DNA of 64,000 nucleotides. Origin: Bacteroidaceae bacterium. GTDB lineage: Bacteria; Bacteroidota; Bacteroidia; Bacteroidales; Bacteroidaceae. The translations under genes and the position numbers were made by a program. The notes under the pieces are model-generated. The model searched no databases, was not told the origin of the DNA, and was given only the letters and a program-made list of their open reading frames with translations. The stretch is from positions 62,001 through 126,000 of the forward strand of contig CAAGLA010000034.1 in NCBI GenBank assembly GCA_900770655.1. Direction: 5' to 3'. Shown here in pieces: positions 1-8,051 of this stretch (positions within the stretch are counted from its first letter, which is position 1; each line of letters begins with the position of its first letter).

Positions 1-560
1 GAATACGCTTTGTGGAGAAACTCAAGGAGTATTACGGTGACAAAATAGATGTTTATGGCAGAGGATATAACACTTTCGACGATAAATGCGATGTGGTGGC
101 CCCATATAAGTACCATATTGCAATAGAAAATTCCAAAGCAAAGTATTACTGGACCGAAAAGCTGTCGGACACCTATTTGTGTGGCAGTTATCCCATATAT
201 TATGGTTGTACCAATATTGGTGATTATTTCCCCGAAGGCTCATATTCGCAAATAGATATACACGATTTTGAAGGCTCGGTAAAGATTATTGATAAACTGA
301 TTGCCGGCGAGGCCTATGAAAAGTCGTTGCCGCTGTTGAAGGAGTGTAAGGAACTTGTTCTGGAAGATTACAACCTCTTCAACTATCTTGCCTCTATAAT
401 GGATGGTATGAATCCCGATCTGCCACGTCAAAAGGTTACAATAAAGCACGCAAATTCAATGCACGACCTTCATAACGTCTACAACTATGTGGTAAAACGC
501 AATCTTTTTAAGGTAAGGCGTTGGTTCCATAGGCTGTTCCACAAGAACTCAATGTATTGA
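1..560 (+). CDS. GT10 family fucosyltransferase, C-terminal part (5' end outside window)
   Basis: The frame is open to the left edge of the window, so the N-terminal part is missing. The visible part carries the glycosyltransferase family 10 signature: YKYHIAIENS, then YWTEKLSDTYLCGSYPIYYG, the GDP-fucose-binding segment of alpha-1,3/1,4-fucosyltransferases. Enzymes of this family move fucose from GDP-fucose onto surface glycans such as LPS or capsule. The tail is basic (VKRNLFKVRRWFHRLFHKN), which often holds bacterial GT10 enzymes at the inner membrane. The gene ends at a TGA and is followed by a two-way terminator. The acceptor sugar cannot be read from the sequence. manC about 6 kb away could supply GDP-mannose, the precursor of GDP-fucose; that link is inference. 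Confidence 0.88.
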   Translation, partial: IRFVEKLKEYYGDKIDVYGRGYNTFDDKCDVVAPYKYHIAIENSKAKYYWTEKLSDTYLCGSYPIYYGCTNIGDYFPEGSYSQIDIHDFEGSVKIIDKLIAGEAYEKSLPLLKECKELVLEDYNLFNYLASIMDGMNPDLPRQKVTIKHANSMHDLHNVYNYVVKRNLFKVRRWFHRLFHKNSMY

Positions 561-586
561 CCTGTTTCATTGCTGCAATATAAGTC

Positions 587-626
587 ATTAAAAAAGCGGC
601 TTCTTAAAGGAAGCCGCTTTTTTAAT
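587..626. terminator. Bidirectional intrinsic terminator between GT10 gene and proS
   Basis: An 8-bp GC-rich stem (596-603 with 610-617) has a 6-base loop and is flanked by A-rich sequence on the left and T-rich sequence on the right. Read either way, the hairpin is followed by a U tract. It can therefore end both the GT10 gene (+) and proS (-). Confidence 0.85.
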
Positions 627-640
627 GGGATAGAATCTTT

Positions 641-2119
641 TTAGTATGCTCTTGCAAAGAGTACGCGGCGAGCCGAAGGCTTGCCTGTTACCATACAGGT
701 TCCCGGTGTCTCGTCCCAACCAATGGGGATACAGCGTATAGTAGCCTTGGTGTCGTTCTTGATTTGCTCTTCTGTTTCGGGTGTGCCGTCCCAGTGTGCA
801 AGAATGAAACCGCCCTTCTCGATTTCGGTCTTGAACTCTTCGTATGTGTCTACGCTTCGTGTGTTGGCCTCGCGCATTGCAAGAGCCTTGCTGTGTAGGT
901 TTTTCTGAATATCGTCGAGCAACTGTTTTACATACTCTACGATACCCTCAATCTCTCTTGTCTCTTTTTGGAGTGTGTCGCGGCGCATAACTTCAATGGT
1001 ACCGTTCTCGATGTCGCGTGCACCAAGTACCAAGCGCACAGGAACACCCTTCAGCTCATATTCGGCAAACTTGAAGCCGGGACGCTTGTTGTCGGCGTCG
1101 TCAAATTTTACTGTAACGCCAAGTCTCTTAAGCCCGGCAATCATTGGGTCTACCTTGCTCTTTATTATTGCCAGCTGCTCGTCATTTTTGTATATAGGTA
1201 CAATAACAACCTGTATTGGTGCAAGAGCCGGTGGCAACACAAGGCCGTTGTCGTCTGAGTGTGTCATAATGAGTGCACCCATAAGACGTGTTGAAACGCC
1301 CCACGATGTAGCCCATACATACTCCAGATTATTGCTCTTGTCTACAAACTGTACGTTGAAGGCTTTGGCAAAGTTCTGTCCCAAGAAGTGCGATGTTCCG
1401 CACTGAAGAGCCTTTCCGTCCTGCATCATACCCTCAATGGTGTATGTGTCTAATGCTCCGGCAAATCTCTCATTTGCGCTCTTTACACCCATTACCACCG
1501 GGAGTGCCATATAGTTGTTTGCAAAGTCGTTGTATACATTGAGCATTGTCTTTGCCTCCTCAATGGCCTCTTCACGTGTAGCGTGTGCTGTGTGTCCCTC
1601 CTGCCACAAGAATTCGGCTGTGCGCAGGAACAGGCGGGTACGCATTTCCCAACGCATAACATTTGCCCACTGGTTAATCTTTATGGGAAGGTCGCGGTAA
1701 GACTGAATCCAATTCTTGTACGAACTCCATATTATTGTCTCCGATGTGGGGCGTATAATCATCTCTTCCTCAAGTTTTGCGGCAGGGTCTACAACCACAC
1801 CGCTGCCATCTTCGGCGTTTTTCAGACGGTAGTGTGTTACAACCGCGCACTCTTTTGCGAAACCTTCGACGTGCTCGGCTTCGCGGCTAAGGAACGATTT
1901 TGGAATGAGTAGCGGAAAATATGCATTCACGTGACCGGTCTCCTTGAACATATCGTCGAGTGTTCTCTGCATCTTTTCCCAAATTGCATAGCCGTAGGGT
2001 TTAATTACCATACATCCTCTAACAGGGGATTGTTCTGCGAGGTCGGCTTTCAGTACAAGGTCGTTGTACCATTGTGAGTAGCTTTCGCTACGTTTTGTGA
2101 GTTCTTTAAGCTCTGCCAT
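641..2119 (-). CDS. proS: Prolyl-tRNA synthetase (archaeal/eukaryotic-like type)
   Basis: Cytoplasmic class II aminoacyl-tRNA synthetase that charges tRNA-Pro with proline. Visible motifs are RPTSET (residues 123-128) and the motif 2 region ending in [11 protein letters not shown] (about 169-179). At 492 residues, and with no editing (INS) insertion between motifs 2 and 3, it matches the shorter archaeal/eukaryotic-like ProRS class that is usual in Bacteroidetes. The chain ends in FARAY; a C-terminal Tyr is typical of that class. The start ATG lies about 130 bases downstream of a consensus -7 element on the minus strand. It is convergent with the GT10 gene and transcribed alone. Confidence 0.97.
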   Translation of the reverse strand: MAELKELTKRSESYSQWYNDLVLKADLAEQSPVRGCMVIKPYGYAIWEKMQRTLDDMFKETGHVNAYFPLLIPKSFLSREAEHVEGFAKECAVVTHYRLKNAEDGSGVVVDPAAKLEEEMIIRPTSETIIWSSYKNWIQSYRDLPIKINQWANVMRWEMRTRLFLRTAEFLWQEGHTAHATREEAIEEAKTMLNVYNDFANNYMALPVVMGVKSANERFAGALDTYTIEGMMQDGKALQCGTSHFLGQNFAKAFNVQFVDKSNNLEYVWATSWGVSTRLMGALIMTHSDDNGLVLPPALAPIQVVIVPIYKNDEQLAIIKSKVDPMIAGLKRLGVTVKFDDADNKRPGFKFAEYELKGVPVRLVLGARDIENGTIEVMRRDTLQKETREIEGIVEYVKQLLDDIQKNLHSKALAMREANTRSVDTYEEFKTEIEKGGFILAHWDGTPETEEQIKNDTKATIRCIPIGWDETPGTCMVTGKPSARRVLFARAY

Positions 2120-2254
2120 ATATTAAAATTTTAATTTCTTTTGTTGTGCTTTGCAGTTTTGTAAATCTTGGCAAAAATATGAACAACAGGGTGAGGTATA
2201 TGAATGTTTGTTGTAAAATTTACCAAAGTTCTATTCTGTTTTCGCTATTTCCCG

Positions 2255-2262
2255 CAAAATTA
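2255..2262 (-). promoter_or_regulatory. Promoter -7 element for proS
   Basis: TAATTTTG on the minus strand matches the Bacteroidetes TAnnTTTG consensus. A second match, TATTTTTG, abuts it at 2263-2270. The predicted leader of about 130 bases holds no leader ORF that I can see. Confidence 0.55.
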
Positions 2263-2357
2263 CAAAAATATATTCATATCAGGCCTTTAAGTTCGGGCAT
2301 TTTGTATCTTTAGTGTCGGTTTTTTTTCGACCGGCCTAATCAAAATAGCATTTCTTG

Positions 2358-2388
2358 TTGTGTAAACTTGGATAAATTCTTACATTTG
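2358..2388 (+). promoter_or_regulatory. Promoter for OmpA-family lipoprotein gene
   Basis: TTG at 2358-2360, a 20-base spacer and TACATTTG at 2381-2388 match the Bacteroidetes -33/-7 layout. Transcription should begin near 2395. The 2120-2357 stretch before it holds the proS leader and AT-rich sequence, with no gene. Confidence 0.7.
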
Positions 2389-2435
2389 CATAATTATAAA
2401 CGGAAATAATGTTAAATTTACTAAAACAATTTACT

Positions 2436-3125
2436 ATGAAGTCTAATTTTGTAAAAGCTATTTGTGTAGTCCTTTGCTCAGTTTTATTGTTTTCGAGCTG
2501 TGCAACTTGGAATAATACAGCGAGAGGTACAGCTATCGGTACAGCAGCCGGTGCAGTGCTTGGTCTGGTAGTTGGTGAGTTGGCAGGAAACAGAACTGTA
2601 GGTACAGCAGTCGGTGCTGCAGTCGGCGCCGGTACTGGTGCTATCATAGGTCAGAGAATGGACAGGGCTGCCGAGGCTGCAGCACAGGTGGAAAACGCAA
2701 CAGTTCAGACTGTTACAGATGCGAATAATTTGACAGCCGTGAAGGTTACTTTTGACTCGGGTGTGCTATTTGCTACAAACAAGTACGACCTTAACTCTGT
2801 GGCTAAGGCGAATCTTGCTGAATTTGCAAGAGTTTTGCAGGAGTACAGCGATGCCGATGTTGCAATTTTTGGTCATACAGACTCTACCGGTAGCGATGCT
2901 ATAAACGACCCCCTTTCGGTGAACCGTGCCAATGCTGTAGCCGACTACCTTATGTCGCTCGGTGTTTCGGCAAGCCAGATAAAGAGCGTTGAGGGATTCG
3001 GTTCAAGAGAGCCTGTTGCCGACAACTCGACAGTTGCAGGCCGCAAGGCAAACCGTCGCGTAGAAATATATATGTATGCGAGCGAGGAGATGATTAACGC
3101 AGCTCAGAACGGTAATCTTAAGTAA
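2436..3125 (+). CDS. OmpA-family outer-membrane lipoprotein with glycine zipper
   Basis: Predicted lipoprotein: a basic n-region, a hydrophobic stretch and the lipobox SSC. A glycine-zipper segment follows (GTAIGTAAGAVLG ... GAAVGAGTGAIIG). The C-terminal OmpA/Pal-type domain (FGHTDSTGS, NRANAVADYL, KANRRVEIY) is the fold that binds peptidoglycan. It resembles YiaD-type proteins and probably links outer membrane and cell wall. I start at ATG 2436, because MKSNFVKAI gives a normal signal peptide; an in-frame ATG at 2409 would add nine residues and lies very close to the predicted transcription start. The gene stands alone between a strong promoter and a long palindromic terminator. Confidence 0.9.
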   Translation: MKSNFVKAICVVLCSVLLFSSCATWNNTARGTAIGTAAGAVLGLVVGELAGNRTVGTAVGAAVGAGTGAIIGQRMDRAAEAAAQVENATVQTVTDANNLTAVKVTFDSGVLFATNKYDLNSVAKANLAEFARVLQEYSDADVAIFGHTDSTGSDAINDPLSVNRANAVADYLMSLGVSASQIKSVEGFGSREPVADNSTVAGRKANRRVEIYMYASEEMINAAQNGNLK

Positions 3126-3136
3126 GGAATTATAAT

Positions 3137-3180
3137 ACACAAAAAGAAACGCTCCACCGGTGGAGCGTTTCTTTTTGTGT
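3137..3180. terminator. Bidirectional terminator, 44-base perfect palindrome
   Basis: The 44 bases from 3137 to 3180 are their own reverse complement, centred on ACCGGT, with A-rich and T-rich outer arms. This gives a terminator with a U tract on both strands, for the OmpA-like gene and the convergent DUF1460 gene. Confidence 0.88.
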
Positions 3181-3197
3181 ATTTGTCTTTCAGGCAT

Positions 3198-4046
3198 TTA
3201 TTGTAACCTGAATACCCTTATTCCAATATGTGTTCTTTTGTTTTTCTGGTAATCGTATAGAGTTATGGGGTCCATTATAACCTTATCTTCCTTGCTCGAT
3301 GCGTGAAGCAGATGAAGTTTCCCGTTCTTCCAAAAGGCGAATCCTATGTGCGAAACATCCAACCCTTCTACATTGGTGGCTAAAGCTGCTATATCACCGT
3401 TTAATATACCAATCTCGCTTTCTCCCCTGTAGAGTTCCTGCTTGGGAATATAGTCTACCTCTATACCGCGGTATGGTACTTCCAGTTCTTCTATGGAACG
3501 TCTCAATCGGGGGTTCTCCTTAAGCAGCGCATAGCTTTGCGGGTGGGTACTCATAAAATTTATGTTCAGCCTTTGCTTTTGGCTGTAGGTGCAGGCTGTG
3601 ACATCTTCTAATATCCCTAAGCGGGCGTTGTCGTCTATCCACCAGCTTATATAGTGCAGCCGGCTTTCGTAGCCATTGCGTACTCCTTCCCGGTAACGTA
3701 CTCTTTCAAGATTTTTGCATACTTCGGTAAAACTGCTGTCGTTTTTCTCTATAGTCATAGCAATGGATAGTACAAGTTCTACAAATGTGGTGCAGTCCAC
3801 TTTTGTGCAACTTATGAACAAGGGCTCTTCACTGCCTCTTTCGAGTGTGCCGCCCACATATTCGGCACCAATGAAGTGCTTGGCTATTGCAATAATCATA
3901 TCGCCTTTTGTATTAAAACTCTCATTTTTTATTTGTGCAATAACCTCTTCTATATAGATACTGTCGCTCTTCTCGTAGATGATATCCCCGGCATTTGCAG
4001 CTAGGCTGAAAATGGATAAAACAATCAGGAGCATTAATTTCTTCAT
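3198..4046 (-). CDS. DUF1460 (N-acetylmuramoyl-L-alanine amidase-like) secreted protein
   Basis: A 282-residue exported protein with a cleavable signal peptide (MKKLMLLIVLSIFSLAANA). The body matches the DUF1460 family, an NlpC/P60-like cysteine-hydrolase fold found in Bacteroidetes. The probable nucleophile is Cys85 in VDCTTFVE, and the probable histidine lies in DVSHIGFAFW. Family members are annotated as amidase-like enzymes acting on peptidoglycan fragments; the substrate here is inferred. A weak promoter-like TATATTTA lies at 4092-4099 on the minus strand. Confidence 0.85.
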   Translation of the reverse strand: MKKLMLLIVLSIFSLAANAGDIIYEKSDSIYIEEVIAQIKNESFNTKGDMIIAIAKHFIGAEYVGGTLERGSEEPLFISCTKVDCTTFVELVLSIAMTIEKNDSSFTEVCKNLERVRYREGVRNGYESRLHYISWWIDDNARLGILEDVTACTYSQKQRLNINFMSTHPQSYALLKENPRLRRSIEELEVPYRGIEVDYIPKQELYRGESEIGILNGDIAALATNVEGLDVSHIGFAFWKNGKLHLLHASSKEDKVIMDPITLYDYQKNKRTHIGIRVFRLQ

Positions 4047-4122
4047 ATATTTTTTTGCAAATGGAAGTTGGCCGTAACTAATTAAATTATGTAAATATAC
4101 GAATTATTTGTTTTTTATTCTT

Positions 4123-4130
4123 TATCTTCG
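4123..4130 (+). promoter_or_regulatory. Promoter -7 element (TATCTTCG variant) for T9SS plug gene
   Basis: TATCTTCG lies 20 bases before the chosen ATG. It differs from TAnnTTTG at one base and recurs at four other gene starts in this window. Confidence 0.5.
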
Positions 4131-4150
4131 CTATAAATATTGTGGTTCAA

Positions 4151-5398
4151 ATGTTAAGATACCTGTCTGTTCTGCTCCTTCTGGTTCTGCCGCTTGCTGT
4201 CGAAGCGCAGTTCTCGCGCTCTTATACACCGTCGGTACGTACTCCGCGTATGGAACTCAATGGGGAGTGGGATGCACCGCCTGTGATTGAACTTGGCGGT
4301 GACGATGTATTGCTTTTCTCTTTCGATGAAATGTCGCACACATACAAGAGGTATATTTGCCGTCTTTCACACCGCAATGCCGACTGGAGCGAGTCGTCTC
4401 TCTTGGAAATAGAGTACCTCGAAGGATTCAACGGTATGCCAATAGAGCAGTGGGAAAACTCTGTGAATACGACACAGCTCTTTACAACATACGAATATGC
4501 CATCCCGAATGATGATGTGTCGTTGAAGGTGTCGGGGAACTACAGGCTCGAGGTCTTTGAAGATGGCTCTTCAAACGTTTCGCCGGTTGTATCATTCGAT
4601 TTCTCGGTTGTGGAACCGGCTGTTTCGTTTTCTTCTTCTGTAAGCGGGAATACAGACCGTTCATTCAACGACGGAGAGCAGCAGTTGTCGTTTCTTGTCG
4701 ACTATTCCAATTATCCGATATCATCACCGGCAAGCGAGATTATCCCTGTCGTATACCAGAACCGTCGTCGCGACAATGCTGTCTATGGCGTGAAACCTAC
4801 ATACATAACCGGTGACAGACTGGAATTTGTCCATAACGACAAACTTATATTCGATGCGGGTAACGAATACCGCCGTTTCGAAATTACCGACCCGAATTCT
4901 CCCGGTGAAAACATTGAGGAGGTCATCTATTCTGCACCCCATTATCACGCGTTGCTGTATATTGACAAGCAACGCCGCTATCATTCCAATTATCGCGATG
5001 AAAATGGCCGTTTCTTTATAAATACCCTCGAAGGCTACGGCACGGAACTCGAAACCGATTATATCTATGTTCATTTTGCTCTAGAAGTTCCATATCGCAG
5101 CGGTGGCAACTACTACCTGCTTGGTGATGCCTTCGGTGATACTTTCAGTGAGTTGAACAGGCTCGATTACGATGCCGAAAGCGGTTATTACCACGCAACA
5201 CACCTTCTAAAACTCGGTCTCTACAACTATATGTATGTATGGTTGCCCGACAATATGCAGGAATTCTCTTTTGAACCATCGGAAGGGAATGTCTATAACA
5301 CCGAAAACGAATACCTCATATATATATATCACAGAGCATTCGGCGATAGGTATGACAGGCTTGTAGGTATTCATTCCATAGACTACACTTTTGAATAG
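4151..5398 (+). CDS. Type IX secretion system plug-domain protein (DUF5103)
   Basis: Exported protein with a hydrophobic signal (LRYLSVLLLLVLPLAVEAQ). It carries the DUF5103 pattern, now called the type IX secretion plug protein N-terminal domain: CRLSHRNADW, EYLEGFNG, SVNTTQLFTTYEYAIPND and SGNYRLEVFEDG occur in the family's order. Homologues are Bacteroidetes-specific. In T9SS studies the plug protein closes the outer-membrane SprA channel from the periplasm; whether this copy does so is inference. I start at ATG 4151; a GTG at 4142 in the same frame is closer to the promoter and less likely. porQ and a cargo protein elsewhere in the window agree with an active T9SS. Confidence 0.87.
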   Translation: MLRYLSVLLLLVLPLAVEAQFSRSYTPSVRTPRMELNGEWDAPPVIELGGDDVLLFSFDEMSHTYKRYICRLSHRNADWSESSLLEIEYLEGFNGMPIEQWENSVNTTQLFTTYEYAIPNDDVSLKVSGNYRLEVFEDGSSNVSPVVSFDFSVVEPAVSFSSSVSGNTDRSFNDGEQQLSFLVDYSNYPISSPASEIIPVVYQNRRRDNAVYGVKPTYITGDRLEFVHNDKLIFDAGNEYRRFEITDPNSPGENIEEVIYSAPHYHALLYIDKQRRYHSNYRDENGRFFINTLEGYGTELETDYIYVHFALEVPYRSGGNYYLLGDAFGDTFSELNRLDYDAESGYYHATHLLKLGLYNYMYVWLPDNMQEFSFEPSEGNVYNTENEYLIYIYHRAFGDRYDRLVGIHSIDYTFE

Positions 5399-5415
5399 TC
5401 TGCAATATTGCAGTA

Positions 5416-5467
5416 CAATTTAAACAGGCAGGCGATTCTTTGAAGAATCGCCTGCCTGTTTAAATTG
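5416..5467. terminator. Bidirectional terminator, 25-bp inverted repeat
   Basis: The arms 5416-5440 and 5443-5467 are exact reverse complements separated by two bases, with A/T-rich outer ends. It sits between the convergent T9SS plug gene and the sugar-phosphate transferase gene and can serve both. Confidence 0.85.
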
Positions 5468-5477
5468 TTGTATGCTG

Positions 5478-6644
5478 TTATAATTTGTCAATAGTCTTTT
5501 GCACAATATTCCAAATGCCCTTTTTCTCAAGCCTCATAGCTTTGGCAATTCTATTGAGTATTCTTAACCCTTTGCCGTTTCTTCTTATCTGTATCTTTGC
5601 AAACCAATAGAACAAGAAGGTGACAGAGATGCTCATTACCAGAACAATATACAACTGCAAATCTACCGATGCGCCTAATTTGTATGCAAGGAACCAAGTG
5701 GCTACAATGGTGAAGTTCAAAGTGAGTATAGAGATGGTTGTTCCTATGTGCGAGAAACCAAGTTCTATGAACAGGTGGTGCAGGTGTGTCTTGTCGGGGT
5801 GGAACGGAGATTTCTTGTTCAATATGCGTGTAGACATAACGCGCAAAGTGTCAAAAACAGGAATGGAAAGGACTGCCAGAGAGAATGGTATCAGTCCCAT
5901 TCCGGCAGCCGCATATTCTGTACAGCTTGAACCTGTATGAATAATATCTATAACAAACATAGACATCATTGTGCCAATGACAAGGGTTCCTCCGTCGCCT
6001 ATAAACATCTTTGTGCTGTTGCCGAACACATTGTGCAGGAAGAATGGCACTATGGCACCGGCGGCCGAAATAGCGATGGTTGTCATAACCGGGTTTCCCG
6101 AAATGTGGAAAATAATTGCGAAAAGCACCGATGCCATAAAACAGAACCCCGATGAAAGGCCGTTGACACCGTCTATAAGGTTTATGGCATTGATTATTCC
6201 TACCGAAGCAAATATTGTCAATGGACAAGATACCCATAGCGGAATATTTTCGAGCCCCCACAATCCCCAGAAATTGTCTATCGATGCCCTGTTTATGTAC
6301 ATAAGCCAAGCGACTATAATAATTTCAATAACAAAACGTATTGCCGGAGAGAGGTCCATAACATCATCTATGGTGCCAATGTAGAGCATAATCATCATAG
6401 CGGCGATGAGCATAAATACTTTCGGCTCGTTGAACATTGTTTGTGAACTGCATATACCAATGACAATGCCAAAGAAAACAGCCATACCTCCCAAAACAGG
6501 AACAGGGTTGCGTTGCAGTTTACGTGCGTCGGGGTTGTCGACGATATTTTTCATTATGGCAATCTTTAGTATCTTGGGATGAATCCATAGTGTACCGATG
6601 AATGCCATTAAGGTTGGCAGAATAATGTGATAAATCTCTGACAT
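5478..6644 (-). CDS. WecA/MraY-family undecaprenyl-phosphate sugar-1-phosphate transferase
   Basis: Polytopic inner-membrane enzyme of glycosyltransferase family 4 (388 residues from the chosen start). It moves a UDP-sugar phosphate, probably GlcNAc-1-P, onto undecaprenyl phosphate to start a surface polysaccharide. Visible motifs are NPDARKLQRNPVPVLGG, GTIDDVMDL (Mg-binding Asp pair), NLIDGVNGLSSG, FIGDGGTLVIG and the HPDKTHLHHLF loop. The His-rich loop is that of the WecA/TagO group rather than MraY. I start at ATG 6644 (MSEIYHIILP); the frame extends upstream, but a -7 element at 6705-6712 gives a start about 54 bases before this ATG. Divergent from manC, so both face surface glycan assembly. 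Confidence 0.9.
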   Translation of the reverse strand: MSEIYHIILPTLMAFIGTLWIHPKILKIAIMKNIVDNPDARKLQRNPVPVLGGMAVFFGIVIGICSSQTMFNEPKVFMLIAAMMIMLYIGTIDDVMDLSPAIRFVIEIIIVAWLMYINRASIDNFWGLWGLENIPLWVSCPLTIFASVGIINAINLIDGVNGLSSGFCFMASVLFAIIFHISGNPVMTTIAISAAGAIVPFFLHNVFGNSTKMFIGDGGTLVIGTMMSMFVIDIIHTGSSCTEYAAAGMGLIPFSLAVLSIPVFDTLRVMSTRILNKKSPFHPDKTHLHHLFIELGFSHIGTTISILTLNFTIVATWFLAYKLGASVDLQLYIVLVMSISVTFLFYWFAKIQIRRNGKGLRILNRIAKAMRLEKKGIWNIVQKTIDKL

Positions 6645-6704
6645 ATTTCCGATATTTGTAAATGTTATGTTATAGTATTCCTGTTTTGTTAGGCCTACAA
6701 ATCG

Positions 6705-6712
6705 CAAATATA
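6705..6712 (-). promoter_or_regulatory. Promoter -7 element for the WecA-like gene
   Basis: TATATTTG on the minus strand is an exact TAnnTTTG match, about 60 bases upstream of ATG 6644. Confidence 0.65.
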
Positions 6713-6837
6713 TATAATTTTTTGAAAATAAAAGCATTTTGAGTGCAAAGTATGTTCTGTTTTTCTCTTTGGGAAGTTCTTTATACAGCCAATGCTAAAA
6801 TAAAAGGATTCTAAAGTGTGTCTTTGATAATTTTTTG

Positions 6838-6845
6838 TATATTTG
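6838..6845 (+). promoter_or_regulatory. Promoter -7 element for manC
   Basis: TATATTTG is an exact consensus match 137 bases before the manC ATG, implying a long leader. No -33 TTTG occurs at the usual spacing. Confidence 0.55.
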
Positions 6846-6982
6846 CGTTTTAGCGCAAGCATACTCTGCACTTGCTTTAATAAATATTGAAGCAAGCTTC
6901 ATATAAACAAGTGTCGGAATGTTTGGCTACAAGCCTGATGTTTAATGGGTTAATTATTTAAAACAATTTAGTTTAAACCAAT

Positions 6983-8044
6983 ATGGGTTCGAATCACGTA
7001 GTTATAATGGCCGGCGGAATAGGCAGTCGCTTTTGGCCTATGAGTACCGAGGATTGTCCGAAACAGTTTATAGATGTTCTTGGTTGCGGCAAGTCGTTGC
7101 TGCAGTTGACAGTGGAACGTTTTGCCGGAATATGTCCGCAGGAAAATGTTTGGGTTCTGACTTCTGAAAAATATGCTCCGCTGGTGGAAGAACAATTGCC
7201 TTTGCTTCCTAAAGAGAATATCTTAAAAGAGCCTTGCCGTCGCAATACGGCTCCTTGTATAGCATACGCTGCGTGGAAAATTAAAAAACGTGACCCGAAT
7301 GCCAATATGGTTGTGACGCCAAGCGACCACTTTGTCGTGGATACCGAAGAGTTCCGTCGGGTTATTAAGTCGTCGCTAAACTTTGTGTCGGGCTCCGATG
7401 CGATACTGACACTTGGCATTAAACCAACACGCCCCGATACCGGTTATGGCTATATAGAAGCTGTATTGGGAAGTTCTTCACTTTCAAACAAAGAGGTTTT
7501 CCGTGTCGATTCCTTTAAGGAAAAACCGACATTGGAGGTGGCGCAGGCGTATATAGCAAAGAATAACTACTATTGGAATTCGGGGATTTTTATTTGGAAT
7601 ATCTCTACAATTGTCAATGCTTTCAGAATATACCAGTCGCCAATAGCTTCTGTATTCGAGTCGCTTATGCCATATTACTATACTCCCGAAGAGCAGGAAC
7701 AGGTAAATGCCCGTTTCCCTGAATGCCGTAACATTTCTGTAGATTATGCAATTATGGAGCGTGCCGACGAGATATTTGTATTCCCGTCTAATTTTGGCTG
7801 GAGCGATTTGGGGACTTGGGTCTCTTTGCACAGCAATGTGCAGCGCGATCTCAACAACAATGCAGCACTTAGTCCCTCTGTCCATTTTTTGGAATCGCGC
7901 AACACTATTGTCAATGCAAAAGGGTTGAAAAGAGTTGTGCTTATTGGGGTAGACGATTGTATTGTTGCCGAAAATGACGGTAACCTTCTTGTGTGCCGTA
8001 TGAGCGAGGAGAACCGTATCAAGGAGTTCTCTGACAGGGGGTGA
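6983..8044 (+). CDS. manC: Mannose-1-phosphate guanylyltransferase
   Basis: Cytoplasmic nucleotidyltransferase making GDP-mannose from mannose-1-phosphate and GTP, the precursor of mannosylated and fucosylated glycans. The N-terminus has the nucleotide-binding pattern VVIMAGGIGSRFWPMS followed by PKQFIDVLG. Family blocks follow: VTPSDHFV, GYGYIEA, FKEKPTLEVAQ, YYWNSGIFIW and SVDYAIMER ... GWSDLGTW. At 353 residues it is a stand-alone guanylyltransferase lacking the C-terminal isomerase domain of the bifunctional ManC/AlgA type. It ends seven bases before the stop of the convergent TPR gene, with no terminator between them. Confidence 0.95.
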   Translation: MGSNHVVIMAGGIGSRFWPMSTEDCPKQFIDVLGCGKSLLQLTVERFAGICPQENVWVLTSEKYAPLVEEQLPLLPKENILKEPCRRNTAPCIAYAAWKIKKRDPNANMVVTPSDHFVVDTEEFRRVIKSSLNFVSGSDAILTLGIKPTRPDTGYGYIEAVLGSSSLSNKEVFRVDSFKEKPTLEVAQAYIAKNNYYWNSGIFIWNISTIVNAFRIYQSPIASVFESLMPYYYTPEEQEQVNARFPECRNISVDYAIMERADEIFVFPSNFGWSDLGTWVSLHSNVQRDLNNNAALSPSVHFLESRNTIVNAKGLKRVVLIGVDDCIVAENDGNLLVCRMSEENRIKEFSDRG

Positions 8045-8051
8045 ATTTGTA

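Larger units (their letters stand above)
6645..6982. other. Divergent intergenic region between sugar-phosphate transferase gene and manC
   Basis: This 338-base stretch has no convincing gene. It holds a minus-strand -7 element (6705-6712), a plus-strand -7 element (6838-6845) and a 137-base manC leader. The leader has a weak 7-bp hairpin (6871-6877 with 6890-6896) and an eight-codon ORF at 6918-6944 that I do not consider real. Confidence 0.6.

Noticed and set aside
2285..2340. Possible hairpin with a T8 loop upstream of the OmpA-like gene
   Set aside because: Only short arms pair (AGGCC with GGCCT and GTCG with CGAC), there is no gene to terminate in that direction, and it precedes a clear promoter.
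6918..6944. Eight-codon leader ORF before manC
   Set aside because: It has no biased codons and no competing hairpins or terminator before manC, unlike the ilv leader.
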